Below, piece by piece: positions 11,866-22,720 of a DNA stretch of 64,000 nt; position 1 is the stretch's first letter; every line of letters starts with the position of its first letter. A program made the translations under genes and the position numbers. The notes below the pieces were generated by a model. That model was not told the origin of the DNA. It saw only the letters and a program-made list of their open reading frames with translations, and did no database searches. The DNA lies in NCBI RefSeq assembly GCF_003589595.1, contig NW_020654289.1:6761692-6825691 (forward strand). Reading direction: 5' to 3'. The stretch comes from Hyposmocoma kahamanoa (Eukaryota > Arthropoda > Insecta > Lepidoptera > Cosmopterigidae).

Positions 11866-12290
11866 CTCACGAGACAAATGCCCCGGACACATGCAACCGG
11901 GGCAGACAAACATGTCCGTCTTTGCAGCTAACCTCAAACCCCACCCAGCGAGTCCATACCCAAGTCCGGGTCTGCCAGAGACGCCCGCAAAGGCGTATCC
12001 TGGCGAAGAGCTTGGCCCGGACGCCCGCGGCGCGAGGAAATACGCGACGGCGGCGGCGCGCCGGCGCGGCGCTCATGTCTAATTACAACACGAACTCTTT
12101 TATATTTATGACACGGGTGGAGACCTAAGAGGAGTCTCAGGTGAGGTTTACGCCAAAGTCCGCCATGATCCACAGCCCAATGAGGGTTGGGGATTTTACA
12201 CGTTTCCTAACGGTTGTGAACCTTCTTCGAGGTATAAGTTTCATCACGATGTTTTCTTCAACATAAATCCTCATGGTAAATTTCAAAATT
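11866..12290. other. GC-rich patch, unidentified, probably repeat-derived
   Basis: Base composition jumps to GC-rich with many CpGs (12000-12080 includes GGCGGCGGCGCGCC), unlike its surroundings. Overlapping frames on both strands are a by-product of this composition. The following part (12150-12290, GAGGGTTGGGGATTTTAC) is AT-richer. No family was recognised. Confidence 0.4.
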
Positions 12291-13574
12291 AAAATTCGGA
12301 CGTGAATTCCGAAAAACTACGAAAAAAAAACAATTACATTACGTTCCTACAAATAATGGAAAGGCTGAGGCAGATATACAGATAAACTGTTCAAACTACA
12401 AGATGCAATTCCACCCATAAGTACTAAATCGGAGACAATATCAAGTTTTACATAATGTAGAATAATTTTCAGCTAAATGCAGTCAGATCAGGTCGAGAGA
12501 ACAAGTTTCGCAAGGTAAACGACCTCGGCTACTTTGTACCCAGCGTTCTTTAATCGAATCTTTTTATGGTCAACGTCGAATCACTGGCGAAAAGTCTGCG
12601 ACAAGATCGATCCTGAAACGATATGCTATATTATTTATTGCAATTAAATATTACATTAACTGAATTATCAGTTGATATTATGATCTTTTTCCTTGCGGAA
12701 AGGCAAAGGTTTATAGACCATGCCACCTAGTCTTTTTGATTCCATTAATAGTCGCTTTATTTCATTTGAAGGCCTAAGACAATTCTTCTATAAGGACGTC
12801 TTTTGTGTTGAATCGATAGGTATAGTCTTGTTGAATAAAACACTCTTCTATTCTATATAATTAAATCTCTTCAACCGTGTTTATAAAAAGAAAGAAGAAA
12901 GAAAATTAAATTATTTGCACATCACAAATGACACCATACAAAAAAAATAAAAAGAAACAACAAAGAAAAAACAAACAATCAAAAGTAAAAAAAACAAAAA
13001 GAAGTAAACAATACAGTGAAAATAAAAATCATGATACAAATAAAACATAATAAAAAACATTCATACGTGAGACACAAATAAATAATTACGGAACAAAATC
13101 ACAAACAAAACGAAAACTAAATTACACCACTTTTTTGCAAATTCATAAATTTTATAAACGTGCTTCCGCGGCTATCTTCATTAAAAAATTTTAGAAACAG
13201 GACTGGCAGGTAAGTCTACAACATATATGTATACAAGAAGGAGGGCGCTACACCTTCGTACTACTTGGACCATCGGAACCAACCGGATGATGCTCAGCTG
13301 CTGCCTATCTCGTAAAATTATTATTTAAGTAGAACTATCTATTCGAGTCTTTACTACAACGATGTTTAATTAAAAGCTACAAGCTACGTGCGTCCAACGG
13401 ATCAGGTTTTACTTTTCTTCTTTTAATTTAAGGTCGCAACTTGCCAGATTATGATTAAAACTGTTGTGAGGAGTGATTTAGTTCTTAACTCTACAGCATT
13501 CAAAGATTCTTTGTGTGTCATTATTATTATTAAAACTTATAGTAAGACTACTTTCAATAATATCAGTACAGATA
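12291..13574. other. AT-rich sequence with an A-rich tract, no gene
   Basis: From 12885 to 13135 the plus strand is strongly A-rich (runs of A with G, C and T interruptions). No coding or RNA signature was seen in the rest. Confidence 0.5.
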
Positions 13575-13822
13575 ACTAAAAAACTGACCTCAAAAGTTCG
13601 TGGAATTACATCTATTTGCCAAGTTTTATGGAAATCGATTGCTGGAAAGTGCGCGAAATCGTATTCATCCCCTAGTGTCCACCTTCAAATTTAAATGGCA
13701 CCACTGCTAAGGCACCCACTATCCAACAATGAAAGGATCATCAAAGTCGGTTCACAAATGCCACAAATAAGTGTACGGGCGAATTTAAAATGTCCTCCTT
13801 TTTTTAAGTCGGTTAAAAACCC
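13575..13822 (-). mobile_element. Repeat I copy, internally deleted
   Basis: It carries CTGACCTCAAAAGTTCGTGGAATTACATC at one end and CCTCCTTTTTTAAGTCGGTTAAAAA at the other, with a shortened middle. Confidence 0.75.
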
Positions 13823-13857
13823 TTTCAAGGGTTTATACGAAAGTAAAATGAAAGAAA

Positions 13858-13952
13858 TAGAAAGGGTGACAGGCGCAGTGGCAGTGCCCCTCAGATTTTT
13901 GTGACTTAAAGCTAACATGGACAGGCTTGTCGCTTACTACGAGGCGCACGAC
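13858..13952 (+). repeat. Repeat A fragment interrupted by T element
   Basis: GGGTGACAGGCGCAGTGGCAGTGCCCCTCAG through GAGGCGCACGAC is recognisable. It stops exactly where T copy 2 is inserted, and the insertion duplicated its CGCACGAC. Confidence 0.8.
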
Positions 13953-14465
13953 CATCGAGTATATAACCAGAAATAGTGACGAAATGTCATTTAATTTATT
14001 TGAAAACTATTCTGCCATGTCATTACTGTGACAACTGCGCTCCGATTGGCTAGCCCGAGTTCGAAACAATTGACGGGTGTCGTCAATGGGTGTCTTCAAC
14101 TGTTTCACTTCACGTCGTCCAGTTAACCTTAAGCTTTGCTATAATGGACGAAAATTGCAAAATTACATATTTAATATTTAATTACCGATGAAATGTGATT
14201 CCGTTTGTTTTGTATTTAGATGTTTTGCTGTTTTTCCCGCACCACCGAATAGAACAGCACGGCATTGTTAGAGATATTGTCTTTGTTACAATAAATACAG
14301 AATATTTTTTGGAATATACGGAGACGTACACACAGGTCAGTAGTTGGCCTGTCTATATTTCAGTGCAAACGAGAGTTGATATTTATAAGAGCTGTATTGC
14401 TAATGTGTTACCAGGAATATAAGGTCCTCCTTATTTCGTCTCTATTTCTGGTTATATACTCGATG
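13953..14465 (+). mobile_element. T element copy 2 (hAT-like MITE), perfect target duplication
   Basis: A 513-bp element with inverted ends starting CATCGAGTATATAACCAGAA. Perfect 8-bp duplications CGCACGAC lie at 13945-13952 and 14466-14473. It inserted into an A copy. The internal sequence aligns with copy 1 in the same orientation. Confidence 0.9.
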
Positions 14466-14493
14466 CGCACGACTAAAGGACTATCCACACAAA

Positions 14494-14569
14494 TCCGGGC
14501 CGTGCCCGGGACGTGGATGGGGCGTGCTGGTTTCTATGAACTGTGGGCCCGTCCCGGCCCCGGCCCGGA
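14494..14569. repeat. GC-rich imperfect inverted repeat
   Basis: TCCGGGCCGTGCCCGGGAC (14494-14512) pairs with GTCCCGGCCCCGGCCCGGA (14551-14569) with a few mismatches around a 38-bp loop. It stands out sharply from AT-rich flanks and lies 20 bp from T copy 2. Confidence 0.65.
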
Positions 14570-14959
14570 GACGAACCGGAGTCCGTGGACGAACAATGTA
14601 CGTTCGGGGTGGTCTCTGTATCATTTATGGAGCACTTTTCTAGTAGTATATTAAATATTTATTAGCATACGAATCTAAATTATATTCGTCGATGTGACTG
14701 ACAGTCTTTAGAAGTTTTACATCCCATTGTTCGCTGACGCAATACAAGAGATTAGAGTCTGCCGGAACGTTTTTTTTAAATTAGTGTCCAGAAAATTTGT
14801 AACCATTAATATTATTAAACAAAGATAAAACACCAAAGATATCTATGAAAGTTTTTTCTTCACTCAGGGACCTTTACAGCATTAATGGGGCGTTCGTTTT
14901 ATTATTGGTTTTCAAGGAATAAACTGTGAATCAGTATAATTTAAAAGTTACATTATAAC

Positions 14960-15167
14960 AATAACAACGCACACACTCAACATAGCCCCGCACTAGGGAA
15001 ACCCTGTGTCGCGGGTGCCATGGCCACGCACATAGACAACCACAAATTACACCCAAACTCACGAGAGAAATAAATGTAGGTCATACAAATATTTCTCTCG
15101 GCCCGGGAATCGAACCTGGGACCTCTGCGTGGCAGTCCGGCATGGTAACCGTTCGGCCACGGAGGCA
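14960..15167 (-). mobile_element. SINE D copy 1 (tRNA-derived)
   Basis: Read on the minus strand it starts with a tRNA-like head containing an A box (TGGCCGAACGG) and a B box (GGTTCGATTCC), as in RNA polymerase III promoters. A body follows (GTGAGTTTGGGTGTAATTTG, CACAGGGTTTCCCTAGTGCG), then a GTT/ATT tail. Candidate target duplications are GTTACATT before it and GTTAACATT after it. Confidence 0.88.
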
Positions 15168-15516
15168 GTTAACATTGAAAATAATTTAAACGTATTTTTA
15201 ATTATTCATTACATTTCCGGATTGAAATGAATCGACTGATTCATCTTCAGCAGGTCCATATTGAGGAGGAAGTCGCTCGTTTCAGACATTTTTTTTTACA
15301 TTTAAATAAGTTTTTACAAACTGCAGACTGGTAAGTTATCCGAAATTCAAATGCACATTTATAATCCACGTAACGAGGGCGGAGCCACCTTCTAAATTAA
15401 TGAAATTTACGCCATCAACGAGTTAGTGTGAGTTTTTATCACACTTCTTGTTCCTAATGCTTCAATTGTAATTAAGTTTTATTGAATGTCAGGATGGTTC
15501 ACGTTCACACGTTCCG

Positions 15517-15650
15517 TGGCTTAGTTGACATAGCGTCTGGCACGGTTTGCTGAGAGACGTTGGTTTGAATCCAACCGGACCATAGTGAATTTTTTCTAAG
15601 TGTTCAATCTTTGTTTAATAATTTATTACGAACTAATAATTAGTAATAAC
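15517..15650 (+). mobile_element. SINE F copy 1 (tRNA-derived)
   Basis: TTCCGTGGCTTAGTTGACATAGCG is an A-box-like head and TTGGTTTGAATCC is a B-box-like segment. The body (TTTTTTCTAAGTGTTCAATCTTTG) matches the second copy at 18095-18205. Confidence 0.7.
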
Positions 15651-15789
15651 TTCACAAAAAGTAATTGAATATCATGGTGGTTGATGAAACAGCATGTAAC
15701 CACCTCAGTGTTATAAATAAATGTACACAGTTGTAAAATAGTTCATAATTTCATATTATACTTCCGTACCTGAATGATATTACATACAT

Positions 15790-15985
15790 CTTAGGAAATG
15801 AAACTATTTTTCCAGATTTAAATCAGTTGACTCAATCATGACCATGGGACATGTAAAGGGCCCGAAACGTTGGTTTGTTTGAAAAAACAAATATACGTGA
15901 TTTAAATCCTGAAAAATAGTGTCATTTTCTATGTGTAACAATCGCGAAAATGTAAGAACTCGATACTGCACATCTTGTTCGATGT
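15790..15985 (+). repeat. Repeat C copy, partly folded back
   Basis: A short inverted start (GGAAATGAAACTATTTTTCC) precedes a forward C unit with GGGCCCGAAACGTTGG, AAACAAATATACGTGATTTA and the end block AAGAACTCGAT. Confidence 0.75.
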
Positions 15986-16197
15986 TCCCATGAGAATCGG
16001 AAACGTCACCCTTCATTGCCGATACAATCTGAGATCAAGTTGCATAATGATACATACAGTTCAGTACAGTTCTATGTAATACCTATTCGACTTTAAAATT
16101 TTGAATAAAAAACACAAAACCTTACGTTGAACATATATTGAATATAATATATAATATAATATATAACTACTTATAACTTTATTATAAAAATAAAACA

Positions 16198-16280
16198 ATC
16201 TCAAAAGTCTGTGGAATCATATCTATTTGCCAAGTTTTATTGAAATCGGTTAACGGAAAGTGGGTGAAAATAATGCAGTG
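16198..16280 (-). repeat. Repeat I fragment
   Basis: TCTCAAAAGTCTGTGGAATC and ATCTATTTGCCAAGTTTTAT match one end of repeat I. Confidence 0.6.
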
Positions 16281-16361
16281 TTTTTTTCAAAAGGTTGGTC
16301 GGTAATTTCACTTTTTTGTTTTAGGTCTAATTTAAATATAAATAATTAATTACAACCGCAA

Positions 16362-17125
16362 ATGGCTTTCGTTGATTTCGCATAACAGTGAAAGTGTGTG
16401 TTGACTCAATCACTTTAGAAAAAATATATAGTACAATTGAGAATATACACATATTATTATACGGTGTGAAAATATGATTCCTAAAAATTTTCATGATAGA
16501 AAAAAAAACACAAACTTACTTCGAAATTTTACAAGAAAACCGTTGTATTCAATTGGTACATACGTTACCTATACCAGTGGTTTTTTTTATATCAACTGAA
16601 CGAAATAGAACACGTATAGTACCTATGGGATACACATTTTTCAGATGGCTTTAAATCCGTTTGTATAACAATAAACTGGGCTGCGATCGCTCACCATTTG
16701 GTACCGGCAGAAAATCAGCACTGTTTGACTTCTCTCGGTCTACAGTATTTATGCTGAGTCAGGGCCATTTCAGCACAAACTCTAGTCTTAAGTACATTAA
16801 AATTTTATCAATTGTTATAGTATTTGTTTGTTTTTCTCACAGTATTTGTTTTTCTCGCAGTATTTGTTTTTCTCGCAATATGTGTTTTGTATAAATGTGT
16901 ATAAAATTAATAATGAATGTTCTATGTGCTTTTATGTTATACTCTGTGAAGTGATTGTAAATGTTTTATTTTTGTTTGTATTTGTGCTGAATAAACGTGT
17001 TATCTATCTATCTATCTAAATTCCGAAAAAAAGCCAGTGTCCCTATCGTTCGACCCAAGCAAAATGAACCGTATTAGTACGGGACAAATTTTAATTCGAG
17101 CCAAGGTAGTATCACCTCTTAAGAT
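16362..17125 (-). repeat. Repeat L copy split by a LINE 3' end
   Basis: The L blocks AAAATTTTCATGATAGAAAAAA, CGAAATTTTAC and, after the insertion, AAGCCAGTGTCCC and GAACCGTATTAGTACGGG match the L copy at 37318-37760. The order is interrupted at about 16669-17018. Confidence 0.7.
16669..17018 (+). mobile_element. LINE 3' end with TATC tail (CR1/Jockey-like), inserted in L
   Basis: The sequence runs through GGGCTGCGATCGCTCACCAT and ATGCTGAGTCAGGGCC to AATAAACGTGTTATCTATC. It has a polyadenylation-type signal and a short tandem TATC tail, typical of CR1-like LINE 3' ends. An 18-bp unit with TATTTGTTTTTCTC is repeated three times at about 16823-16876. No coding part is left. Confidence 0.65.
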
Positions 17126-17326
17126 TTAAATTGAACTCTATTTAACGCGCAATAGAAAAGGTCCAAAGTGCTAGGTTGATTTGCTCTTTTCTGTACATGT
17201 TAATCACGCATGAGCGTACGGGTACGCCCGGAAGCATTCATGACTATGTAAGAGGCTCTTGGCCCAGTAACCTTAAAAATAGATCGAGTTAAACAAAAAG
17301 CAATTACTAGAATGAACTTGTTTAAC

Positions 17327-17503
17327 ACATTCCTACGAGTTCTTAGGTTTTCGCGATTGTTACACATAGGAAATGAAACTATTTTTCCGGATTTAAATCG
17401 CGTATATTTGTTTTTTCAAACAAACCGACGTTTCGGGCCCTTTACAGGTCCCATGGTCACGTCAACCGTGACACACGGTTCATTTCCTACATTCCTACGA
17501 GTT
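17327..17503 (-). repeat. Repeat C single unit with 15-bp direct repeats
   Basis: A reverse-oriented C unit (CTTAGGTTTTCGCGATTG through CCCATGGTCAC) lies between two copies of ACATTCCTACGAGTT (17327-17341 and 17489-17503). The inner CGAGTT of the left copy also matches the conserved C end, so the duplication may be shorter than 15 bp. Confidence 0.75.
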
Positions 17504-17636
17504 TCCTTACCTAACATTGAACCGATTTCGTTGACCCTTTATTTGTTGGAAATGGGGTACTTCAATAGTCGTCCCATTCAATTTTGGTATTAATTATTTT
17601 ACTTAAAAAAAGGTATAATCGCATATAATAGCAGTA

Positions 17637-17815
17637 ACTGCCTCCATGCCTGAACGGTTATTATGCTGGGTCCCGGGTTCGATTCCCTTGCCGGGAGAAA
17701 TATTTGTATGGCCTACATTTATTTATCTCGTGAGTTTAGGTGTTTGTCGTTTGTTTGCCTATGTGCGTGTCCATGGCACCAGCGATACTGTGTAATTTTG
17801 AATTTAAAATATGAG
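17637..17815 (+). mobile_element. SINE D copy 2
   Basis: A head with CTGAACGGTTA and the B box GGTTCGATTCC, followed by the D body (GCCTACATTTATTTATCTCG, ATGTGCGTGTCCATGGCACC). The 3' part diverges after GCGATACTGTG. Confidence 0.8.
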
Positions 17816-18094
17816 AGAACTAGAATAAAATGTGTTAGCATTGTGTTTTCTCTTTTCTCTCGCAACAATTGGTAGTTAAAACCGGAAACGCTAAACATTG
17901 ATTTTCCCATCTGATGTTTTCGTAATTACAAACTACATAGTATTGCACTGTGCTTTCGGTTACAATAAAAAGAGAAAACTTTAAATAATAGACATTAGAA
18001 CGCATTCGTTACTTGTATTTAAATTAATTCATTGTGTAGTGAATCGCCGTTGTGGTAATTAAGTTAAAAACAGTAGCTTAATTATTAATACAAA

Positions 18095-18205
18095 GATCGA
18101 ACATTTAGAAAAAATTCCTTCGATCCGGCCGGATTCGAACATGATTCGAACCGACGTCTTCTAACTTACCGTGGCAGACGCTATGCCAACCAAGCCACGG
18201 AACGA
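18095..18205 (-). mobile_element. SINE F copy 2
   Basis: On the minus strand the head GTTCCGTGGCTTGGTTGGCA and the B-box segment GGTTCGAATC are clear, followed by the same body as copy 1 (GGAATTTTTTCTAAATGTTC). Confidence 0.75.
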
Positions 18206-18311
18206 AGCAGCGGACCTCACGAATTTTTCTATGTGCTTGTTTGTACGATCTTTGTATTTGACTTTTAACGACTTTTTGGCCGTAGCACCATCTATGAGAA
18301 ATCTATGAAAG

Positions 18312-18480
18312 TATTTAGAATAAAATAGAATAGAAACCATTTATTACATAACGCCACAACACAATAATACACAGTAAGAAATTAAAAAAATAAAAATAAA
18401 ATTAAAACAAAACTAAATTAAAACTAAAACAAACAGAAAATAGAATAACAAAAAAAGACTAAATAAAATTAATTAAAAAT
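18312..18480 (-). repeat. LINE-type 3' tail, A-rich on the plus strand
   Basis: On the minus strand an AT-rich stretch leads to AATAAATGGTTTCTATTCTA followed by TTCTA-like repeats. This resembles a retrotransposon 3' end with a polyadenylation signal and tandem tail. No coding part. Confidence 0.45.
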
Positions 18481-18499
18481 AAAATCTTAGTAATAAGTA

Positions 18500-19037
18500 G
18501 ACATCGGATTATATGCACTATCAAAATGCCAAAATATGCATGCAAATATGCACTAAAAAAGGGCGAAATATGCACAAAATATGCACAATCAAAAAACCAT
18601 TATTAGAATTAACTTTATTTCTACAATACATATATAGGTACTATTGGTTGTAATTCTTGTGACAATATACAATAACATATTTTTCAAGGTTTTCTGGCGC
18701 AAATTTGTGACGTTTGTCACTTAAAACTAATTTATATGCTGAAAATGACCTTTCAACCCTTCCCCCTACGCGCGTCACCGCATCCCGCTTTCGCCTAGCG
18801 CTAGCGAGTCGAGTACCTACGCTCGCGGATCGCTCTCAATGCGCTCTCGCAGTGCGTGCGAGGGCGATGTGTTGATGTGTGGTGTGGGGACGGCGGCGTA
18901 GTACAACACGTCTAACACGTATAAATACTAAAATAAGCACTGTCAATGAAAAAGTACCAAAATATGCAATAACGCTATAAAAATAGCATTATATGCGTTT
19001 GCATATGCAAACATGCAAATGCATATAATCCGATGTC
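18500..19037. mobile_element. 538-bp inverted-repeat element with GC-rich core
   Basis: Perfect inverted ends GACATCGGATTATATGCA (18500-18517 and 19020-19037). Identical 12-bp flanks TAGTAATAAGTA lie at 18488-18499 and 19038-19049. ATATGCA motifs cluster inside both ends. The core (18760-18900) is CpG-rich, unlike the AT-rich ends. The flank length exceeds the 8 bp of hAT elements; a 9-12 bp duplication would fit Mutator-like elements, but part of it may be chance. Confidence 0.8.
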
Positions 19038-19376
19038 TAGTAATAAGTAATTAAATGACCACAAAGCTAGTCAACACTATTGTTGTACTAAGTAGATGAC
19101 ATGTGTGCTGTGTGCGGCTGTGGCGTATGTAATAGGATCCACTCAGCTAATGTCACCGCCGGAAAAAGGCTGTGACCATGATTTTGAAAATATTTAATTA
19201 AAAACAGTGGATTATAATTATCCGAAATATCTACCTAATGTACTATCAACAAAATTGAAGCTTTTCTAGTCCAAAAACAGTGTTGTTTACAAGCGGACCT
19301 TCTGACGAGCCTCATTTTTAGCCCCAGCCTAAATGACATTAGTTGACAAGAACAAGCAGGCCGTGGGTGGTCCCTA

Positions 19377-19475
19377 ATTACCGTCGTTGCTTGTACGCAA
19401 AGAGAACCCTTATGGCCATTGCAATCGAAGAGGATCTTACGCTCGCCTACGTACTCTGACGAGGAACATCCCTTA
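19377..19475 (+). repeat. Short repeat flanking K, paired with 22530-22621
   Basis: ACCGTCGTTGCTTGTACGC through GAGGAACATCCCTTA is found reverse-complemented at 22530-22621 with only a few differences. In both places it abuts the same end of K. Confidence 0.75.
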
Positions 19476-19795
19476 GGGCGCGTTCCCATTATGTCGTGAC
19501 GATAGTCGTGCCATTTAAAGTGTCGAGTCTTGTATATTTAAATAAAGTTGTTCACACATGGAACAACACGCTTAACTGTCGTTGACGTTACGACGGCAGA
19601 CTGTCGTGATAATGGGAAGAGCTAGAACGACAACCATCCGACGATAAATAAAACGTCACGATAAACATGTGACGTCAGATATAATCGCAGCTTCAAACGA
19701 TTATGTCGTGCAAACGACAAGGCGGCTGCCGTGAACTAAACGTTCACGACATAGTCACGACAGATAGACACGACTATCTGTCGTGATGGTTTGTG
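19476..19795 (+). mobile_element. Repeat K copy (Harbinger-like MITE), right end lost
   Basis: It begins GGGCGCGTTCCCATTATGTC after TTA, as in the complete K at 56517. Several GTCGTGA/TCACGAC inverted motifs follow. The expected terminal GGGAACGCGCCC is missing. Confidence 0.75.
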
Positions 19796-19864
19796 ACTAT
19801 AGTTGCGCTTGTGTTATTTATTTTATTAATTTTATGCGGGAGGGTGATGTAATTAACTGCATGA

Positions 19865-19990
19865 AAAAATATTCAACACAAGCGCAGCTATTTTGCACGA
19901 TTTAATCTTCACTGGGTTCGCGGAGTAGCAAATTAATTTACTTACATTTTTATTAACATGGACTTCCGAAAATAACGCCCGAATCTCTTA
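19865..19990 (+). repeat. Repeat Q copy 2
   Basis: GCGCAGCTATTTTGCACGAT, CACTGGGTTCGCGGAGT, AACATGGACTTCCG and AACGCCCGAATC parallel the copy at 2655-2835. Confidence 0.55.
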
Positions 19991-19997
19991 ATTACTA

Positions 19998-20130
19998 TGA
20001 ATGAAATATTCTTTATTGCACATTAAAATTACAATGACAACACATAACAGTAATGTAAGTATCACAGAGTGAGCCAATGTACAACAGGCGGTCTTATTGC
20101 TAAGTACCAATTTCTTCCAGGCAACCTTAG
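19998..20130 (-). repeat. LINE-type 3' end fragment
   Basis: On the minus strand CCTGGAAGAAATTGGTACTT, TAGCAATAAGACCGCC and a final GTGCAATAAAGAATATT resemble a retrotransposon 3' untranslated end with a polyadenylation signal. A related copy lies at 48470-48590 on the plus strand. Confidence 0.5.
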
Positions 20131-20384
20131 AATATAAATTTAAGAATTGGAATAAAAGCGTTTTAAATAAATACACTACTCATCAACAAAGGAAATATAT
20201 GAATAATAATAATAATAAGTACATATATGTGCTTTTTAATACCTCAGAGCTATATACTCTATACTCTTGTATATACTAATATACGCAGAGCATTGAATTT
20301 TATTCCTTACTTCAATTGAAATGCATTAAATATACATTGATAAATTTAATATCCTCTGCTTTCCTTTCCGCCGCTTCGCGTTGG

Positions 20385-21050
20385 CCCTAAGAGTCGATAC
20401 TACTTCAGTTCAAATTCAAATTTATCCCGTACTAATACGGTTCATTTTGCTTGGGTCGAGTGAGGGGGACACAGATTTATTTTAGAATTAATTTTGTTAC
20501 AAACTAAATTAAAGCCATTTGAACAATGTATATCGTCTATTTACGTGTTTTGTTTACTTCAGTCGACGTAAAAAAAAAATCATTTGTATATGTGAAGTAC
20601 ATATTGAATACACCGGTTTTCTTGTAAAATTTCGAGATAAATTTGTATTTTTTTTCTATCGCGAAAATTTTAGGAATCGCGTTTTCACATCAATTTTTAA
20701 TAATAAATAACGCACACACTCAACATGCCCCGCACTAGGGAAACCCTGTGTCGCGGGTGCCATGGACAAGCACTTAGACAACCACAAATTACACCCAAAC
20801 TCAAGAGAGAAATAATTGTAGGCCATACAACTATTTCTCCCGGCTCGGGAATCGAACCTGGGACCTCTGCGTGGCAGTCAGCCATGGTAACCGTTCGGCC
20901 ACAGAGGCAGTTACAATCATGTAATAATCAGTGTATATATCCTCAATTTTACTATATATTTTTCCATAGAGATTGATTTTTCACTGATATGCGGAATCAA
21001 ACAGTCATTTGAGGTTGTATGAGGTTGTATGGACTCTAAAGGTGGTGCGT
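20385..21050 (+). repeat. Repeat L copy split by SINE D
   Basis: L blocks CCCGTACTAATACGGTTC, CTTGTAAAATTTCGAG and GCGAAAATTTTAGGAATCGC precede the SINE. AATCAGTGTATATATCCTC and GCGGAATCAA follow it. Confidence 0.7.
20703..20911 (-). mobile_element. SINE D copy 3, inserted in L
   Basis: Complete tRNA-like head (TGGCCGAACGG, GGTTCGATTCC) and body on the minus strand. It ends in a GTTATTTATTATTATT-type tail. Confidence 0.88.
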
Positions 21051-21227
21051 TGATTGCTAATAGTACATACCGACGGTTGAAATGTTAAAAGGATTAAGCG
21101 ACACTAAGGTTGAAAATGAGTTACTCGTCGGAACAGGTAGAGTATATTTACCTAAATTTCGAGGAAGTAGACACATAGATTGAATCATCCTCTGTCTGAA
21201 ATCCCGTTATTATTATACTGTATAATA

Positions 21228-21357
21228 ATAATGCAGATACTCAACATAGCCCCGTACTAGGGAAACCCTGTGTCGCGGGTGCCATGAACACACACATAGA
21301 CAACCACAAATGACAACCAAACTCCCGAGATAAATAAATGTAGGCCACATAAATAAT
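21228..21357 (-). mobile_element. SINE D copy 4, head missing
   Basis: Body blocks CACAGGGTTTCCCTAGTACG and GGTTGTCATTTGTGG are present on the minus strand. The tRNA-like head is replaced by the A copy starting at about 21360. Confidence 0.8.
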
Positions 21358-21359
21358 TC

Positions 21360-21540
21360 TTTTTTTTTTTTAGTAAGGCGCACGGCCACTGGCCCTGTCA
21401 CCCTGAGATATAAGTTGACAAGTTCTTCAAAACCAGAACACAGTAACGCATTACTGCTTGGCGGCACACATAGTTAAGTTGGCAGTACTTCCCTGGACGA
21501 ACTCTTTCACAAGGAGCTCTACTGCTACTACTTACATAGA
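21360..21540 (-). repeat. Repeat A copy, internally deleted
   Basis: T-run, AAGGCGCACGGCC, TGTCACCCTGAGATATAAGT, TTACTGCTTGGCGGCA and ACTTCCCTGGACGAACTC blocks in order. The middle is shortened. Confidence 0.85.
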
Positions 21541-22109
21541 AATATATAGTTTTAACCAAAGTGTTACTTAGTCTCTTTTGCATTACAAAAGTTGATATGC
21601 TTTAGGTAGATAATCGTAATAATCACCTCAAACGATGATTTGACTTCCAAACAAAATATATAAAAATATAATATATACATAGGGCACATTTCGCGCTTAC
21701 GCTGCGCATGCGCACGGTAAGCCTGCACCGAAAACACGCCAGCTTTCGTCATACTGCGCCGCTTATGTCATTAGTCATGCTCCGTGCGATCGATCGTAAA
21801 CAATTCGTAAATTGTTATTCTATTTTATAGTGCATGCAATTCGGTTAATTTCTGATACAGGTACAGTCAACATCATAATGAAACAACAATATTAACAAAA
21901 ATATTAACCACATCTAAAATTATCAACATTATCGACACGTTCAGAGAACCAATCTACTGCACTTTTCAAAGAGTAAATTAAGCAAGGTTCTGCGTATGTG
22001 ACTTCTAAATTTAGATCTATTTAAATTACGCGCATATAGCGCAGTGTGAACACCAGTTAAACTACCCCGAATTTTACGGCGAGTGTCCTAGAAAAAAGCT
22101 ACAAAGGGA
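21541..22109. other. AT-rich sequence without recognised gene
   Basis: Nothing supported. A more GC-rich stretch with CpGs lies at 21685-21800. Confidence 0.5.
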
Positions 22110-22720
22110 CTTAAGGATATGCGCAGCTCTGTTGACGAATTCAAATTCAATTTTTTTCCCATACTAATACGGTTCAAACGAAACTATAGCTACTTGAAAA
22201 ATGTATATCGTATACTATACATTTTTTTTTTTTATACAATATCAAATGGTGGGACGAAGAGAATCGAGCTACACGCCCGACCATAACAGCACTAGTTCTG
22301 TTGATATCAAAAAAATCATTGGTAGATGTAAAGTACTTATTGAATACAGCGGGTTTCTTGTAAAATTTCGGTGTAAGTTTGTGTTTTTTTATCATGAAAA
22401 TTTTTAGGAATCGTGTTTTCACACCGTATAGTAATCATCATAACTTCATTTAAATATACAAGACTCGACACTTTAAATTGCACGACTATCTGTATGTCGT
22501 CACGACATAATGGGAAGGCGCCCTAAAGGATGTTCCTCGTCAGAGTACGTAGGCGAGCGCAAGATCCTCTTCGATTGAAATGGCCATAAGGGTTCTCTTT
22601 GCGTACAAGCAACGGCGGTAATATAGTAACCCTCAATTTTACTTTTTTTTTTCACGGTGTATGATTCAATACTTTCACTGTTATGCAGAATCAACCAAAG
22701 CCAGTTGAGGTTGTATAGAC
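22110..22720 (+). repeat. Repeat L copy with a 187-bp insertion
   Basis: L blocks CCATACTAATACGGTTC, TCTTGTAAAATTTCGGTG and ATGAAAATTTTTAGGAATCG precede the insertion. CCTCAATTTTAC and ATGCAGAATCAACC follow it. A degraded A-like fragment lies near 22230-22285. Confidence 0.65.
22435..22621 (-). mobile_element. K end plus flanking repeat, inserted in L
   Basis: This 187-bp insert lies between two copies of TATAGTAA (22427-22434 and 22622-22629). It contains the K terminus (GTCACGACATAATGGGAAGG) and the same outer flank as at 19377-19475, in reverse orientation. Confidence 0.6.

Noticed and set aside
11784..12173. Several long frames on both strands.
   Set aside because: They follow from high GC content and share no conserved motif; part of the region is a repeat A copy.
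15083..15167. A tRNA gene on the minus strand.
   Set aside because: A and B boxes are present, but the same head is followed by a shared body in six copies, so it is a SINE.
16823..16876. Threefold TTTGTTTTTCTCGCAG units as a protein repeat.
   Set aside because: They lie in the untranslated end of a LINE with a polyadenylation signal and TATC tail.
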